This document shows positions 14,556 through 22,798 of a stretch of 64,000 bases of DNA, in pieces (positions within the stretch are counted from its first letter, which is position 1; each line of letters opens with the position of its first letter). The stretch is from Streptomyces sp. NBC_01788. Lineage in GTDB: Bacteria; Actinomycetota; Actinomycetes; Streptomycetales; Streptomycetaceae. The translations under genes and the position numbers were made by a program. A model generated the notes under the pieces. It did not search any database. It saw only the letters and a list, made by a program, of their open reading frames with translations, and was not told the DNA's origin. Where the stretch lies: contig NZ_CP109090.1 in NCBI RefSeq assembly GCF_035917575.1, positions 4,278,001 to 4,342,000 of the forward strand. Reading direction: 5' to 3'.

Positions 14556-14719
14556 GTCGAGCGGCCTCTCACGTGTTTTCGGGGGATGCGCAGTTGAGGG
14601 TAAGGGTGAGCAGTGACAGTGGCTGGCCGCCAACGTTGCTTTGTGCTTCGCCCCGTTCGACCACTGACACTCCTGAAGGACGTGGTCAGCGTGTGCCAGC
14701 GCGAGGGCGTTGCGCCGGT

Positions 14720-15025
14720 GAGCGGGCCGATACCTGCTGGCTGCCGATCGCCAAGAGCCTCACCTCCCATGGCTTTCGCCACACCCACCGGACCGTGATG
14801 GAGGACCTCGGCACCGAGAAGGTCCTCATGGACGAGCGCATGGACCACGTCGACAGTTCCGTCTCCGCTCGCTACGCCCCCGTCACCTCCGGCATTCGCA
14901 GGCGCCTCATGCTTGGTTTGACCGAGCAGTGGGAGGCTGCAGTCGAGGATCGCCTGACTATATGCCCCATGTCACCGGTGCGCGTGTTGGACACCTTGCT
15001 GCAGAGGCGACGCATGGGCGCATAG
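14720..15025 (+). pseudogene. C-terminal remnant of a tyrosine-recombinase integrase
   Basis: About 100 codons read like the catalytic end of actinomycete tyrosine integrases. WLPIAKSLTSHGFRHTHRT carries the HxxR box, VLMDERMDHVDSSV the second His region, SARYAPVTSGIRRRL the nucleophilic Tyr, and SPVRVLDTLL the usual tail. Upstream codons lose all similarity and no N-terminal DNA-binding or core part exists, so this is a truncated gene. It ends about 345 bp from the tRNA, where int normally lies. It would have catalysed integration into tRNA-Pro. Confidence 0.75.
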
Positions 15026-15316
15026 GCATGGTTGCGGAATACCTGGGGCTGCACGCCCCGGGCGTTCAGGGAGAGAGGAACCTCGGGCTCGGTCAAGCAC
15101 CGCTGAAGTGATCACGTCGGCGGACGTTCCGCCAGACCGTACGAGGTCGGCGGAAGTGCTCTGGGTCTGCAGGAGGCCAGGCTGGGCGAGCACTGCAAGC
15201 ACGTCAACGACGTCAAGAACCGGGTAGGCACGGCGATCGGCAAGGTATCGCGCGACAGCGCGTGCGGCGGGCCTGGGCAGCGCCGCTTCCTTTCCCAAAA
15301 TGACCCCAGGAACCAA
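15026..15316. other. Integrase-tRNA interval
   Basis: About 290 bp without a credible gene; it may hold arm-type recombination sites, but I could not pick them out. Confidence 0.3.
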
Positions 15317-15354
15317 TCAGGGGCCCGACCCGCTCTCGCGGATCAGGCCCCTGA
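15317..15354 (-). terminator. Hairpin downstream of tRNA-Pro, element-supplied
   Basis: Arms TCAGGGGCC (15317-15325) and GGCCCCTGA (15346-15354), with further inner pairing, lie 15 bp past the tRNA 3' end. They replace the original terminator displaced to 12229. Confidence 0.7.
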
Positions 15355-15369
15355 CCTGGTACTTCACTG

Positions 15370-15443
15370 TCGGGGTGGCGGGATTTGAACCCACGACCTC
15401 TTCGTCCCGAACGAAGCGCGCTGCCAAGCTGCGCCACACCCCG
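15370..15443 (-). tRNA. tRNA-Pro (anticodon CGG)
   Basis: A 74-nt cloverleaf: acceptor CGGGGTG/CACCCCG, D-arm GCGC-AGCTTGGCA-GCGC, anticodon arm CTTCG-TTCGGGA-CGAAG giving anticodon CGG, T-arm GTGGG-TTCAAAT-CCCGC, discriminator A. CCA is not encoded. Its 3' 42 bp are the integration site for the element to the left; integration kept the gene intact. Confidence 0.95.
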
Positions 15444-15475
15444 ATGTCGCTGCTGTCGCGGCGACGACGCTTACT

Positions 15476-16309
15476 TTAGCCCACTGGTGGCCAGAGGTGA
15501 AATCCGGTTTTGGCGCGGCGGCGGATGGGGTTCGGGCGGGTGTGGTCGACGGCCACGAGGAGGAGAGCCAGGGCGTAGAAGGCGAGGCCCAGGAGGAGGG
15601 CGCTGGCCAGGACGTGCTTGTAGCCGTGCTGGGAGACGTCCAGGAAGGGGTGCAGATAGCGGTCGGGGGTGTCGGCGGGGAGCAGTTCGCCGCGGGTGAG
15701 GGAGAAGGTCAGGTAGGCCAGGGGGAAGAGCAGCCACGGCGCGGCCTGGTGCAGGTGGAGGCGGTCGGGCTCGGTGAGCAGGAGCCAGTCCAGGAGGGCG
15801 GCGATCGGGGCCGCCGTCAGCAGGATCACGGTGGCCGTCCTCTGCCAGAGCGGATGGATGCCGGGCTCGCCCGTGATCGAGAAAGCCGGCGAGGTCCGGG
15901 TCAGCAGCGCGTGGTGCACGACAGCCGTGATCACGGCGTAGAGGACGGTCGCTCCGGTCAGCCAGGCCGGCAGCGGCCGGCGGGCCGTCCAGGCCCTGCG
16001 GGCCGAGAGGCAGAGGACCAGGGCGAGAAGGATGCTGCTCTGGATCGCGAACGCGCTCAGGACGCGGGCCGGGGAGCCGAGGTGCAGTTCCACGGCCACC
16101 GCGGCCACGATCGCCGCGGCGGTGAGGAGGCGGCAGACCGCCGCCCCGAGATGGCGGGTGGGCCCCATGACGGCGGCCGGGGGGACGAAGGAGGAGGGCA
16201 TCAGCTTGACGATGCCCGGGATCACGGGGAGCTCCGGTATGTCCCGAGGTATGAAAGGCGTCGGAGGTATCTCCGGCACCTCGGGCAGTTCGGGGGTCTC
16301 GGCGGCCAT
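15476..16309 (-). CDS. Pr6Pr family membrane protein
   Basis: 277 residues. The first 45 are striking: a Pro/Glu/Leu/Val-rich tail with repeated PELPEVPEIP-like units, probably cytoplasmic and disordered. About six membrane segments follow (from about residue 57 to 265). The motif ITAVVHHALL near residue 138, HPLWQRTATVILLTAAPIAA, PWLLFPLAYLTFSL and the final LVAVDHTRP fit the FAR-17a/AIG1-like Pr6Pr group seen across actinomycetes. Function in bacteria is unknown. It is transcribed away from the metallophosphoesterase gene, toward the tRNA. Confidence 0.7.
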   Translation of the reverse strand: MAAETPELPEVPEIPPTPFIPRDIPELPVIPGIVKLMPSSFVPPAAVMGPTRHLGAAVCRLLTAAAIVAAVAVELHLGSPARVLSAFAIQSSILLALVLCLSARRAWTARRPLPAWLTGATVLYAVITAVVHHALLTRTSPAFSITGEPGIHPLWQRTATVILLTAAPIAALLDWLLLTEPDRLHLHQAAPWLLFPLAYLTFSLTRGELLPADTPDRYLHPFLDVSQHGYKHVLASALLLGLAFYALALLLVAVDHTRPNPIRRRAKTGFHLWPPVG

Positions 16310-16439
16310 GCCCTCACGGTAGGGAGGGCGGACATAGGGGGCGATTCGGGTAGCCCGTATGGGTTACGGATTGCCGCACGGTGCCAGGCATGGCCGTGCG
16401 GCGGAAACCGTCCCCGCCCCCGCCTGCGGCGCTATCCCG

Positions 16440-17366
16440 TCACGGCCGTTCCACCAGCGTCAGCAGCGTCGCCTCCGGGGGGCAGGCGAAGCGGACCGGG
16501 GTGTAGCGGTTGGTGCCGCAGCCGGCCGAGACGTGCAGGTAGGACGTCCGGCCCTCGGCGCTGTGGGTGGACAGGCCCTTCACCCGGTCGGTGTCCAGGT
16601 CGCAGTTGGTGACCAGGGCGCCGTAGAAGGGGATGCAGAGCTGGCCGCCGTGGGTGTGGCCGGCCAGGACCAGGGGGTAGTCGTCGGCCGTGAAGGCGTC
16701 CAGGACGCGCAGGTACGGGGCGTGCACCACGCCCATCGAGAAGTCCGCGTCGGTGGACGGGCCGCCCGCCACCCGCGCGTAGCGGTCCCGCTTGATGTGC
16801 GGGTCGTCCAGGCCCGTCAGCTCCACCGAGAGGCCCTCGAGCTTGAGGGTGCCGCGGGTGTTCGTCAGGTTGAGCCAGCCGGCCGCGTCGAAGCCGTCGC
16901 GCAGGTCCTCCCACGGGTTGTGGATCACCCCCACGGCGGGCGTGTTGCCGTTCAGGCCGTGCCGGCCGCTGGTCTTCTCCAGCAGGTAGCGGGCCGGGTT
17001 GCGCAGCTTGGGGCCGTAGTAGTCGTTGGACCCGAAGACGTACGCGCCCGGGAACTCCATCAGCGGGCCGAGGGCGTCGAGGACCTCCGGAACGCCCTCC
17101 GGGTCGGACAGGTTGTCGCCGGTGTTGATCACGAAGTCGGGGCGCAGTCCGGCGAGCGAGCGCAGCCAGCGCTGCTTCTTGCGCTGGCCGCCGACCATGT
17201 GGATGTCGGAGACCTGAAGGATCCGCAGGGGGCGCATGCCGGAGGGCAGGACCGGGACCGTCACCCGCCTCAGGCGGAAGGAGCGGGCTTCGAACCCCGC
17301 CGAGTAGAGGAGACCGGCGGCCGCGACCGCCGTGATGCCCAGGGGTACTCCGTATCGCGCGCGCAT
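16440..17366 (-). CDS. Membrane-anchored metallophosphoesterase
   Basis: 308 residues with one N-terminal membrane anchor (GVPLGITAVAAAGLLYSAGF). The calcineurin-like metal site is complete: QVSDIHMV (D-x-H, about 51), NTGDNLSD (GDx, about 82), GSNDYYG (GN/GSxND type, about 112), GVVHAPYL (His, about 213) and LAGHTHGGQL (GHxH, about 234). The protein resembles YkuE-type phosphodiesterases that hydrolyse lipid or nucleotide phosphates; the substrate is not evident. Divergent from the YqeY gene, sharing a 154-bp promoter region. Confidence 0.85.
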   Translation of the reverse strand: MRARYGVPLGITAVAAAGLLYSAGFEARSFRLRRVTVPVLPSGMRPLRILQVSDIHMVGGQRKKQRWLRSLAGLRPDFVINTGDNLSDPEGVPEVLDALGPLMEFPGAYVFGSNDYYGPKLRNPARYLLEKTSGRHGLNGNTPAVGVIHNPWEDLRDGFDAAGWLNLTNTRGTLKLEGLSVELTGLDDPHIKRDRYARVAGGPSTDADFSMGVVHAPYLRVLDAFTADDYPLVLAGHTHGGQLCIPFYGALVTNCDLDTDRVKGLSTHSAEGRTSYLHVSAGCGTNRYTPVRFACPPEATLLTLVERP

Positions 17367-17520
17367 GGGTCCATCGTCTCAGGCCCGTGCCGTCCGGTGG
17401 AAATCGCCGGTGGTCCCGGCCGCGGGGCCAACAGGCGCGCCCCGTCCGGAGATCGGCGTTTCCCCGGGGCGCCGTAAATCGACGCGCGGGTGCCTTGCCG
17501 TACCTGCGACAATCAAACCC

Positions 17521-17985
17521 ATGACCACGCTCAAGTCGAAGCTGCACGATGACCTCAACGCCGCGATCAAGGAGCGTGACGAGCTCCGCTCCTCGACGCT
17601 CCGGCTGACGCTCACCGCGATCACCAAGGAGGAGGTCGCGGGCAAGGAGAAGCGCGAGCTCTCCGACGACGAGGTCCTCAAGGTGATCACCAAGGAGGCC
17701 AAGAAGCGCCGCGAGGCGGCCGAGGCCTTCGCGCAGGGTGGTCGTACGGAGTCGGCCGAGCGGGAGAAGGCGGAGGGCGAGCTGCTCGCCACCTACCTGC
17801 CCAAGCAGATGTCCGACGAGGAGCTGGAGCGGATCGTCGCCCAGGCCGTTCAGGAGGCGAAGGCCGCCGGTGCGGAGGGGCCGCGGGCCATGGGCGCGGT
17901 CATGAAGATCGTGAACCCGAAGGTCGCGGGCCAGGCCGAGGGCGGCCGCGTCGCCGCCGTGGTGAAGAGGCTTCTGGCCGGCTGA
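17521..17985 (+). CDS. GatB/YqeY domain protein
   Basis: 154 residues, all helical, a stand-alone YqeY protein. TLKSKLHDDLNAAIKERDEL at the start, LRLTLTAI, the Lys/Glu-rich centre and LPKQMSDEELERIV are family features. It equals the C-terminal tRNA-binding tail of the GatB amidotransferase subunit but lacks the catalytic part, and is probably involved in RNA or amidotransferase function, which remains unproven. The gene lies between the metallophosphoesterase (divergent) and the PBP (convergent, behind a strong terminator). Confidence 0.9.
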   Translation: MTTLKSKLHDDLNAAIKERDELRSSTLRLTLTAITKEEVAGKEKRELSDDEVLKVITKEAKKRREAAEAFAQGGRTESAEREKAEGELLATYLPKQMSDEELERIVAQAVQEAKAAGAEGPRAMGAVMKIVNPKVAGQAEGGRVAAVVKRLLAG

Positions 17986-18007
17986 CCCGGCCGGTTCTCG
18001 GGCACGT

Positions 18008-18050
18008 ACGACGAAGGGGCGCCGGCGGATGGCCGACGCCCCTTCGTCGT
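18008..18050. terminator. Convergent terminator between yqeY-type and PBP genes
   Basis: 14-bp arms at 18008-18021 and 18037-18050, perfectly complementary, 15-nt loop, placed between converging genes. Confidence 0.85.
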
Positions 18051-18087
18051 GGCGGCGGCGGAGGAACGAGCCCCCGCCGCCTGTCCG

Positions 18088-20343
18088 TCAGCCGTGCCGG
18101 CCTCCGTTGCCGTTGCCTCGCGGTCCGCCGTTCGGGCCCTGGAAGAAGCCGTTCGGGAAGGAGATGGACGGGTTCGGGAAGCCGCCGTTGTTGTCGCCGG
18201 GGCCGCCGTTGTCGCCGCCGTTCCCGTGACCGTCGCCCCGGTCCCTGCCCTTGTGCTTGTCCTCGTCCTTGGGCGCGTCCGGGATGTTGACGAGGTTGAA
18301 GGCCGGGGCCTCCTTGCCGACGAGGGCGCCGGTCATCGCGTCACGCCAGATCGGGCCGGGCACCTGACCGCCGTAGACGAGGGGGTTGAAGACGCCGCCG
18401 ATGTTGATGTTGATCATCTTGACTCTCTGCGACGCGCTGCCCACCCACACCGCGCCCGACAGGTTCGGCGTGTAGCCGACGAACCACGCGTTCTTGCGCT
18501 CGTCCGTCGTACCCGTCTTGCCCGCGTTGGCGCGGTCGGCCAGGCCCGCCTGCGAACCCGTACCGGAGTCGATCACGCCCTGGAGCAGCGTGTTGACGGT
18601 GTCCGCGGTCGTCTCGGACATGGCCCGCGTACAGGACGACTTCGGCACCGCGAGCGACTTCTTCTGGCCGCCGATCTTCTGCGTGATCGACTCGATGGCG
18701 ACCGGCGTGCAGTACGTGCCGCGGGAGGCGAAGGCCGCGTAGGCGCTCGCCATCGTCAGCGGGGAGATGCCCCTGGAGCCGAGCGAGATCGCGGGCACCT
18801 CGGGCAGCTTGTCGCCGCTGCCCTGCACCACGTGCAGCTTGTCGACGATCTGCATCACCGGGCAGAGGCCGATGTCGGCGACCATCTGCACGAAGTAGGT
18901 GTTGACCGACTTGGCCATCGCCTCCTTCAGCTGGTACGGGCCGACCTCCGACTTGCTCTCGTTGGGCACCTTCTCGTGCCTCTGGTTGGTCCAGGGCTTG
19001 CCGCTGCACGTCTGTACGGGATCCGGGTACGGCATCTCGTACGGCGACGAGTACTCCTGCGTCGGCGGCCTGCCCTGCTCCAGCGCGGCCGCCGCCACGA
19101 ACGGCTTGAACGTCGAACCGGTCGGGAAGCCGTAGTTCGAGCCGCCGAGGTCGCTGCCGACCGAGTAGTTGATCTCGGTCTCGTTCTTGCCGTAGCCGTA
19201 CGGCTTGGACTGGCCCATCGCGAGGACCTTGCCGGTGCCGGGCTCGACCAGCACCGCCGCGCCCGCGACCGAGTCGGACTGGTAGACGTGCTTCTTCAGC
19301 GAGTCCTGCACGGACTGCTGGGCCTGCGGGTCCAGCGTCGTGCGGATGGTCAGTCCGCCCTGGTTCCAGATCTTGGCGCGCTGCTGGCGGGTCTTGCCGA
19401 AGACCGGGTCGTTGAGGAAGATCCGCTCGACGTACTTGCAGAAGAAGCCGGCGCCCTTGACCGCGGTGATGCAGCCGTTGCGCGGCTGGGTGACCTTCAG
19501 GCCCAGCGGCTCCTTGACGGCCTTGTCGGCCTCCGCCTGTGAGATGTTGCCGACGTTGGCCATCCGCTGGAGCACGACGTTGCGCCGCTTGGTGGCCTCG
19601 GCCTCGTCGTTGACGGGGTCGTAGCGGCTCGGGGACTGGACGATGCCGGCGAGGAGCGCCGCCTCGGGCAGGGTCAGGTCCTTGGCGTGCTTGGAGAAGT
19701 AGCGCTGGGAGGCGGCCTCGACGCCGTAGGCCTGCTGCCCGAAGTACGTGATGTTGAGGTAGTTCGCGAGGATCTTGTGCTTGCCCAGGTCCTGTTCCAC
19801 CTGGATCGCGAACTTCAGTTCCTTGACCTTGCGGCCGATGGTCTGCTGGGTGGCCTCCGCGACCTTCGTCGGGTCGTCGCCGGCCTCCTCGACGAAGACG
19901 TTCTTGACGTACTGCTGGGTGAGGGTGGAGGCGCCCTCGGAGACCCCGCCGTTCTGCGCGTTCTTGTTGAGCGCGCGGAGCACGCCCTTCAGGTCGATCG
20001 CGCCGTGCTCGTAGAAGCGGGAGTCCTCGATCGCGACGATCGCCTTCTGCATGTACGGCGAGATGTCCTTCAGTTCGACCACCGTACGGTCGCGGGAGTA
20101 GACCTGGGCGATCTGGTTGCCCTGGCGGTCCAGGATCGTGGTCCGCTGGCTGAGCGGCGGACGCTTGAGGTTGGCCGGGATGTCGTCGAACCCCGTGGCC
20201 GATCCCTTGGCGGCCAGGCCCAGCGCGCCGGCCGCGGGCAGTGCGATGCCCGCCATCACGGCTCCCGCGAGCACACTGACACCGAGGAACTTTGCGGCCT
20301 GCTGCGTTGGCGACAGACCACCGCCCGAGCGCTTCTTTGGCAT
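18088..20343 (-). CDS. Bifunctional class A penicillin-binding protein
   Basis: 751 residues. A short cytoplasmic tail and one membrane anchor (about 14-38) precede the glycosyltransferase domain, with EDSRFYEHGAIDLKG (catalytic Glu, about 103) and GASTLTQQYVKN (about 139). The transpeptidase domain follows, with GSTFKPF (SxxK, about 407), the SVN motif in AKSVNTYF (about 478) and GKTGTT (about 606). A Gly/Asn/Pro/Asp-rich tail closes the protein. It polymerises and cross-links peptidoglycan outside the membrane. In S. coelicolor the same gene stands divergent to wblA, as here. Full length, no defects seen. Confidence 0.93.
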   Translation of the reverse strand: MPKKRSGGGLSPTQQAAKFLGVSVLAGAVMAGIALPAAGALGLAAKGSATGFDDIPANLKRPPLSQRTTILDRQGNQIAQVYSRDRTVVELKDISPYMQKAIVAIEDSRFYEHGAIDLKGVLRALNKNAQNGGVSEGASTLTQQYVKNVFVEEAGDDPTKVAEATQQTIGRKVKELKFAIQVEQDLGKHKILANYLNITYFGQQAYGVEAASQRYFSKHAKDLTLPEAALLAGIVQSPSRYDPVNDEAEATKRRNVVLQRMANVGNISQAEADKAVKEPLGLKVTQPRNGCITAVKGAGFFCKYVERIFLNDPVFGKTRQQRAKIWNQGGLTIRTTLDPQAQQSVQDSLKKHVYQSDSVAGAAVLVEPGTGKVLAMGQSKPYGYGKNETEINYSVGSDLGGSNYGFPTGSTFKPFVAAAALEQGRPPTQEYSSPYEMPYPDPVQTCSGKPWTNQRHEKVPNESKSEVGPYQLKEAMAKSVNTYFVQMVADIGLCPVMQIVDKLHVVQGSGDKLPEVPAISLGSRGISPLTMASAYAAFASRGTYCTPVAIESITQKIGGQKKSLAVPKSSCTRAMSETTADTVNTLLQGVIDSGTGSQAGLADRANAGKTGTTDERKNAWFVGYTPNLSGAVWVGSASQRVKMININIGGVFNPLVYGGQVPGPIWRDAMTGALVGKEAPAFNLVNIPDAPKDEDKHKGRDRGDGHGNGGDNGGPGDNNGGFPNPSISFPNGFFQGPNGGPRGNGNGGRHG

Positions 20344-20925
20344 GAGGGCAGCCTAATCCGTAGTGATGAGCGTTCCGACGGAGCAGGGCGTCTCGGAATG
20401 TTCGAATGCAGGATCGTGACATCCGGGGGCGGCCGGGCGGGGCGCGCCGGTGCCGCGAACGGTGGCCGAGGCGGCGGACCGGCCTGTGTTCTCATTCGCC
20501 GGACACGCGTATATGCCTTGGCCTAAGCTGCTCTCGACTGTCACAGCGGTACGGCCACGTATCCATACGTCCGGCAGCCCCGAAACGTTCCGGCTCCCTT
20601 CGGCTTTTCTTGGCCGGGTGGTCCGGGTGGTGTCGGGGTGCGCGACCGGAGAGTGTGGAACGGGAGCCCGAATTCCCCCTGTGTGTCATCCGGTGACCGT
20701 TACGGCACGCGGCAACTGCCCCGCTGTGCCGGGAATGTCGTGCATGTCGTCAGCTCACTCCCCCGGGTGATCTGCCGCTTCCCCATAGTCCGTTCGGACC
20801 ATTCAAGATTGGGCCCGCTGGGGGTGTTGCGCCGTGCCCACCTTCCGTAACGTCCTCAACTGGCGGCGGTGAATATGCCGCTGCCGCCGTGGGGGAGCCT
20901 CGATTCGGGAGAGGACGGCGCCGGT
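20344..20925. promoter_or_regulatory. Shared promoter region of the PBP gene and wblA
   Basis: About 580 bp without a credible gene. Such a long leader region is expected for wblA, a heavily regulated developmental gene. A short palindrome, GTCCG-TT-CGGAC, lies at about 20788-20799, followed by CAAGAT as a possible -10 near 20803. I could not assign binding sites to named regulators. Confidence 0.5.
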
Positions 20926-21264
20926 ATGGGCTGGGTTACCGACTGGAGTGCGCAGGCGGCCTGCCGCACTACTGATCCGGATGAACTGTTCGTTCAGGGA
21001 GCAGCGCAGAACAGGGCCAAGGCGGTGTGCACCGGATGCCCGGTTCGCACCGAATGCCTCGCTGACGCGCTCGACAACCGTGTCGAGTTCGGCGTCTGGG
21101 GAGGCATGACAGAGCGTGAGCGTCGTGCATTGCTGCGCCGGCGGCCGACCGTGACCTCCTGGCGCCGGCTGCTGGAGACCGCGCGCATGGAGTACGAGCG
21201 GGGCGCGGGACTGGTGTCCCTCGCCGACGACCAGGTGTACGAGGACTACGCGGCGGTGGGCTGA
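20926..21264 (+). CDS. wblA: WhiB-like regulator WblA
   Basis: 112 residues from ATG 20926, giving the known N-terminus MGWVTDWSAQAACR; an in-frame GTG at 20869 would add 19 residues not found in WblA as I know it. The four iron-sulfur cysteines are C13, C43, C46 and C52 (AACR, VCTGCP, TECL). The WhiB turn VWGGMTERERR follows, then a basic stretch RRALLRRRP for DNA binding. WblA is a pleiotropic brake on antibiotic production and needed for normal sporulation in Streptomyces, and its Fe-S cluster can respond to oxygen and NO. Position between the PBP and two ArsA-like ATPases matches S. coelicolor. Confidence 0.95.
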   Translation: MGWVTDWSAQAACRTTDPDELFVQGAAQNRAKAVCTGCPVRTECLADALDNRVEFGVWGGMTERERRALLRRRPTVTSWRRLLETARMEYERGAGLVSLADDQVYEDYAAVG

Positions 21265-21412
21265 GCGTCGGACTGGGGCGTCGTCCCTCCGGGCGGCCGG
21301 AGCGCGTTCGTGGGTACCTGAGTCGTCCCTCCTGGGCGGTCTTCGGTTGTCCATGTGTCCGGTGGTTGTCCCGGGCTGTCCCGCCGCGGGGAGGGACAGC
21401 GGATGACCCGGC

Positions 21413-21431
21413 GGGCGCCTGTCAGGCGCCC
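21413..21431. terminator. Hairpin at the end of the second ArsA-like gene
   Basis: GGGCGCCTG (21413-21421) and CAGGCGCCC (21423-21431) flank and include the stop of the leftward ATPase gene; a realistic loop would open a few bases. It lies between genes convergent on each other. Confidence 0.5.
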
Positions 21432-22798
21432 GGATCGGGCAGCTCGTGGCGGTGTTCCGCGAGCCGGTTTCCGATGTCCCGCAGCCCCGTGAGGTCGTGC
21501 ACGTCACCGGGCAGCGCGGCCACTTCGGCCACCGCCACCTCGGGATGCCGGGCGGCGAAGCGGTCACGCGTGCGCTGCTCACGGGAGAGCAGCTGCATGC
21601 GCTCGGCATGCAGCCTCAGCAGGCCCGCGGTGACCTGGTCGACGGACGGCTCCGGCGCGAAGCCGTCGTCGGCGGGCGCCTCGGGGTCCGCGGGAGGTGC
21701 GCCGGAATCGGGATGAGCAGCGGGAGAGCCTGAACTGCCGTACTTTGCGGGAGAGTTACGAAGTCCAGCTTTCCCGTCCCGCTGATCCACAATGCGGGAG
21801 TCCTCAAGATTTTCCGCGGCGGCGAGCGCCCGCTCGGCCGACAGCTCACCGGCCCCGCTGCCATGCACCCGGTTGAGCACCAGACCGGCCAGCGGCATCT
21901 TCTCCGCGGCCAGCCGCTCCACGAAGTACGCGGCCTCGCGCAGCGCGTCCCGCTCCGGGGCCGCGACCACCAGGAACGCGGTTCCCGGTGCCTGGAGCAG
22001 CTTGTACGTGGCGTCCGCGCGGGTCCGGAAGCCGCCGAAGGTCGTGTCCATCGCGGCCACGAACGTCTGGACGTCCTTGAGCAGCTGACCGCCCAGCAGC
22101 TTGCCGAGCGTGCCGGTCATCATCGACATCCCGACGTTCAGGAACTTCATCCCCGCGCGCCCGCCCAGCTTCGCCGGGGCGGTCAGCAGCCGGATCAGCC
22201 GGCCGTCGAGGAAGGAGCCGAGCCGCTTGGGCGCGTCCAGGAAGTCCAGGGCGGAGCGGGAGGGCGGGGTGTCGACGACGATGAGGTCCCACTCGTCCCG
22301 GGCCCGCAGCTGGCCCAGCTTCTCCATCGCCATGTACTCCTGCGTGCCGGCGAAGCCCGCGGAGAGCGACTGGTAGAAGGGGTTGGCCAGGATCGCGGCC
22401 GCCCGCTCGGAATCCGCGTGCGCCTCGACGACCTCGTCGAAGGTGCGCTTCATGTCGAGCATCATGGCGTGCAGCTCGCCCTCGCCCTCGGTGCCCTTCA
22501 CCCGGCGCGGGACGTTGTCCAGGGAATCGATGCCCATGGACTGGGCGAGCCGGCGGGCCGGGTCGATGGTCAGGACGACCACCTTGCGGCCGCGTTCGGC
22601 GGCGCGCAGGCCGAGGGCCGCCGCGGTGGTGGTCTTGCCGACCCCGCCCGAGCCGCAGCACACCACGATGCGCGTCCCTGGGTCGTCGAGCAGCGGGTCG
22701 ATCTCCAGCACACGCGTGGGTGCCAGACGGCGGGCGCCGTCGTACGCGTGGGCGGAGGTGCGCGCGGCCTCCCGCTCGGGTGCCGGGTCCGGGCTCAT
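21422..22798 (-). CDS. ArsA-like ATPase, second of a pair
   Basis: 458 residues. A 40-residue head is followed by an ArsA/Get3-type P-loop domain: GSGGVGKTTTAAALG (deviant Walker A, about 49), LTIDPARRLAQSMG (Switch I region, about 76) and LIVVDTPPSRSALDFLD (Switch II, about 180). The C-terminal 150 residues are variable, with an acidic, Pro-rich insert before a helical end. It overlaps the first ATPase gene by 4 bp. The pair lies next to wblA in S. coelicolor too. Family members move tail-anchored proteins or arsenite in other organisms; in actinomycetes the client is unknown, and there is no ars gene here. Confidence 0.85.
   Translation of the reverse strand: MSPDPAPEREAARTSAHAYDGARRLAPTRVLEIDPLLDDPGTRIVVCCGSGGVGKTTTAAALGLRAAERGRKVVVLTIDPARRLAQSMGIDSLDNVPRRVKGTEGEGELHAMMLDMKRTFDEVVEAHADSERAAAILANPFYQSLSAGFAGTQEYMAMEKLGQLRARDEWDLIVVDTPPSRSALDFLDAPKRLGSFLDGRLIRLLTAPAKLGGRAGMKFLNVGMSMMTGTLGKLLGGQLLKDVQTFVAAMDTTFGGFRTRADATYKLLQAPGTAFLVVAAPERDALREAAYFVERLAAEKMPLAGLVLNRVHGSGAGELSAERALAAAENLEDSRIVDQRDGKAGLRNSPAKYGSSGSPAAHPDSGAPPADPEAPADDGFAPEPSVDQVTAGLLRLHAERMQLLSREQRTRDRFAARHPEVAVAEVAALPGDVHDLTGLRDIGNRLAEHRHELPDPGA

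Larger units (their letters stand above)
12282..15443. mobile_element. Decayed integrative element in tRNA-Pro(CGG)
   Basis: Bounded by the 42-bp direct repeat at 12282 and the intact tRNA-Pro at 15370-15443. The 3-kb interior contains a Uma2-like gene, an unknown 280-residue gene and, next to the tRNA, the C-terminal end of a tyrosine integrase whose N-terminal part is gone. No excisionase, replication or transfer gene is visible. It looks like the leftovers of a pSAM2-type or similar actinomycete integrative element after a large internal deletion. It cannot move by itself as seen here. Confidence 0.75.

Noticed and set aside
14573..14719. Upstream part of the integrase frame
   Set aside because: No similarity to the N-terminal or core integrase domains, so the intact gene cannot start there.
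20869..20925. GTG start at 20869 for wblA
   Set aside because: It would add 19 residues (NMPLPPWGSL...) absent from the WblA I know; ATG 20926 gives the expected 112 residues.
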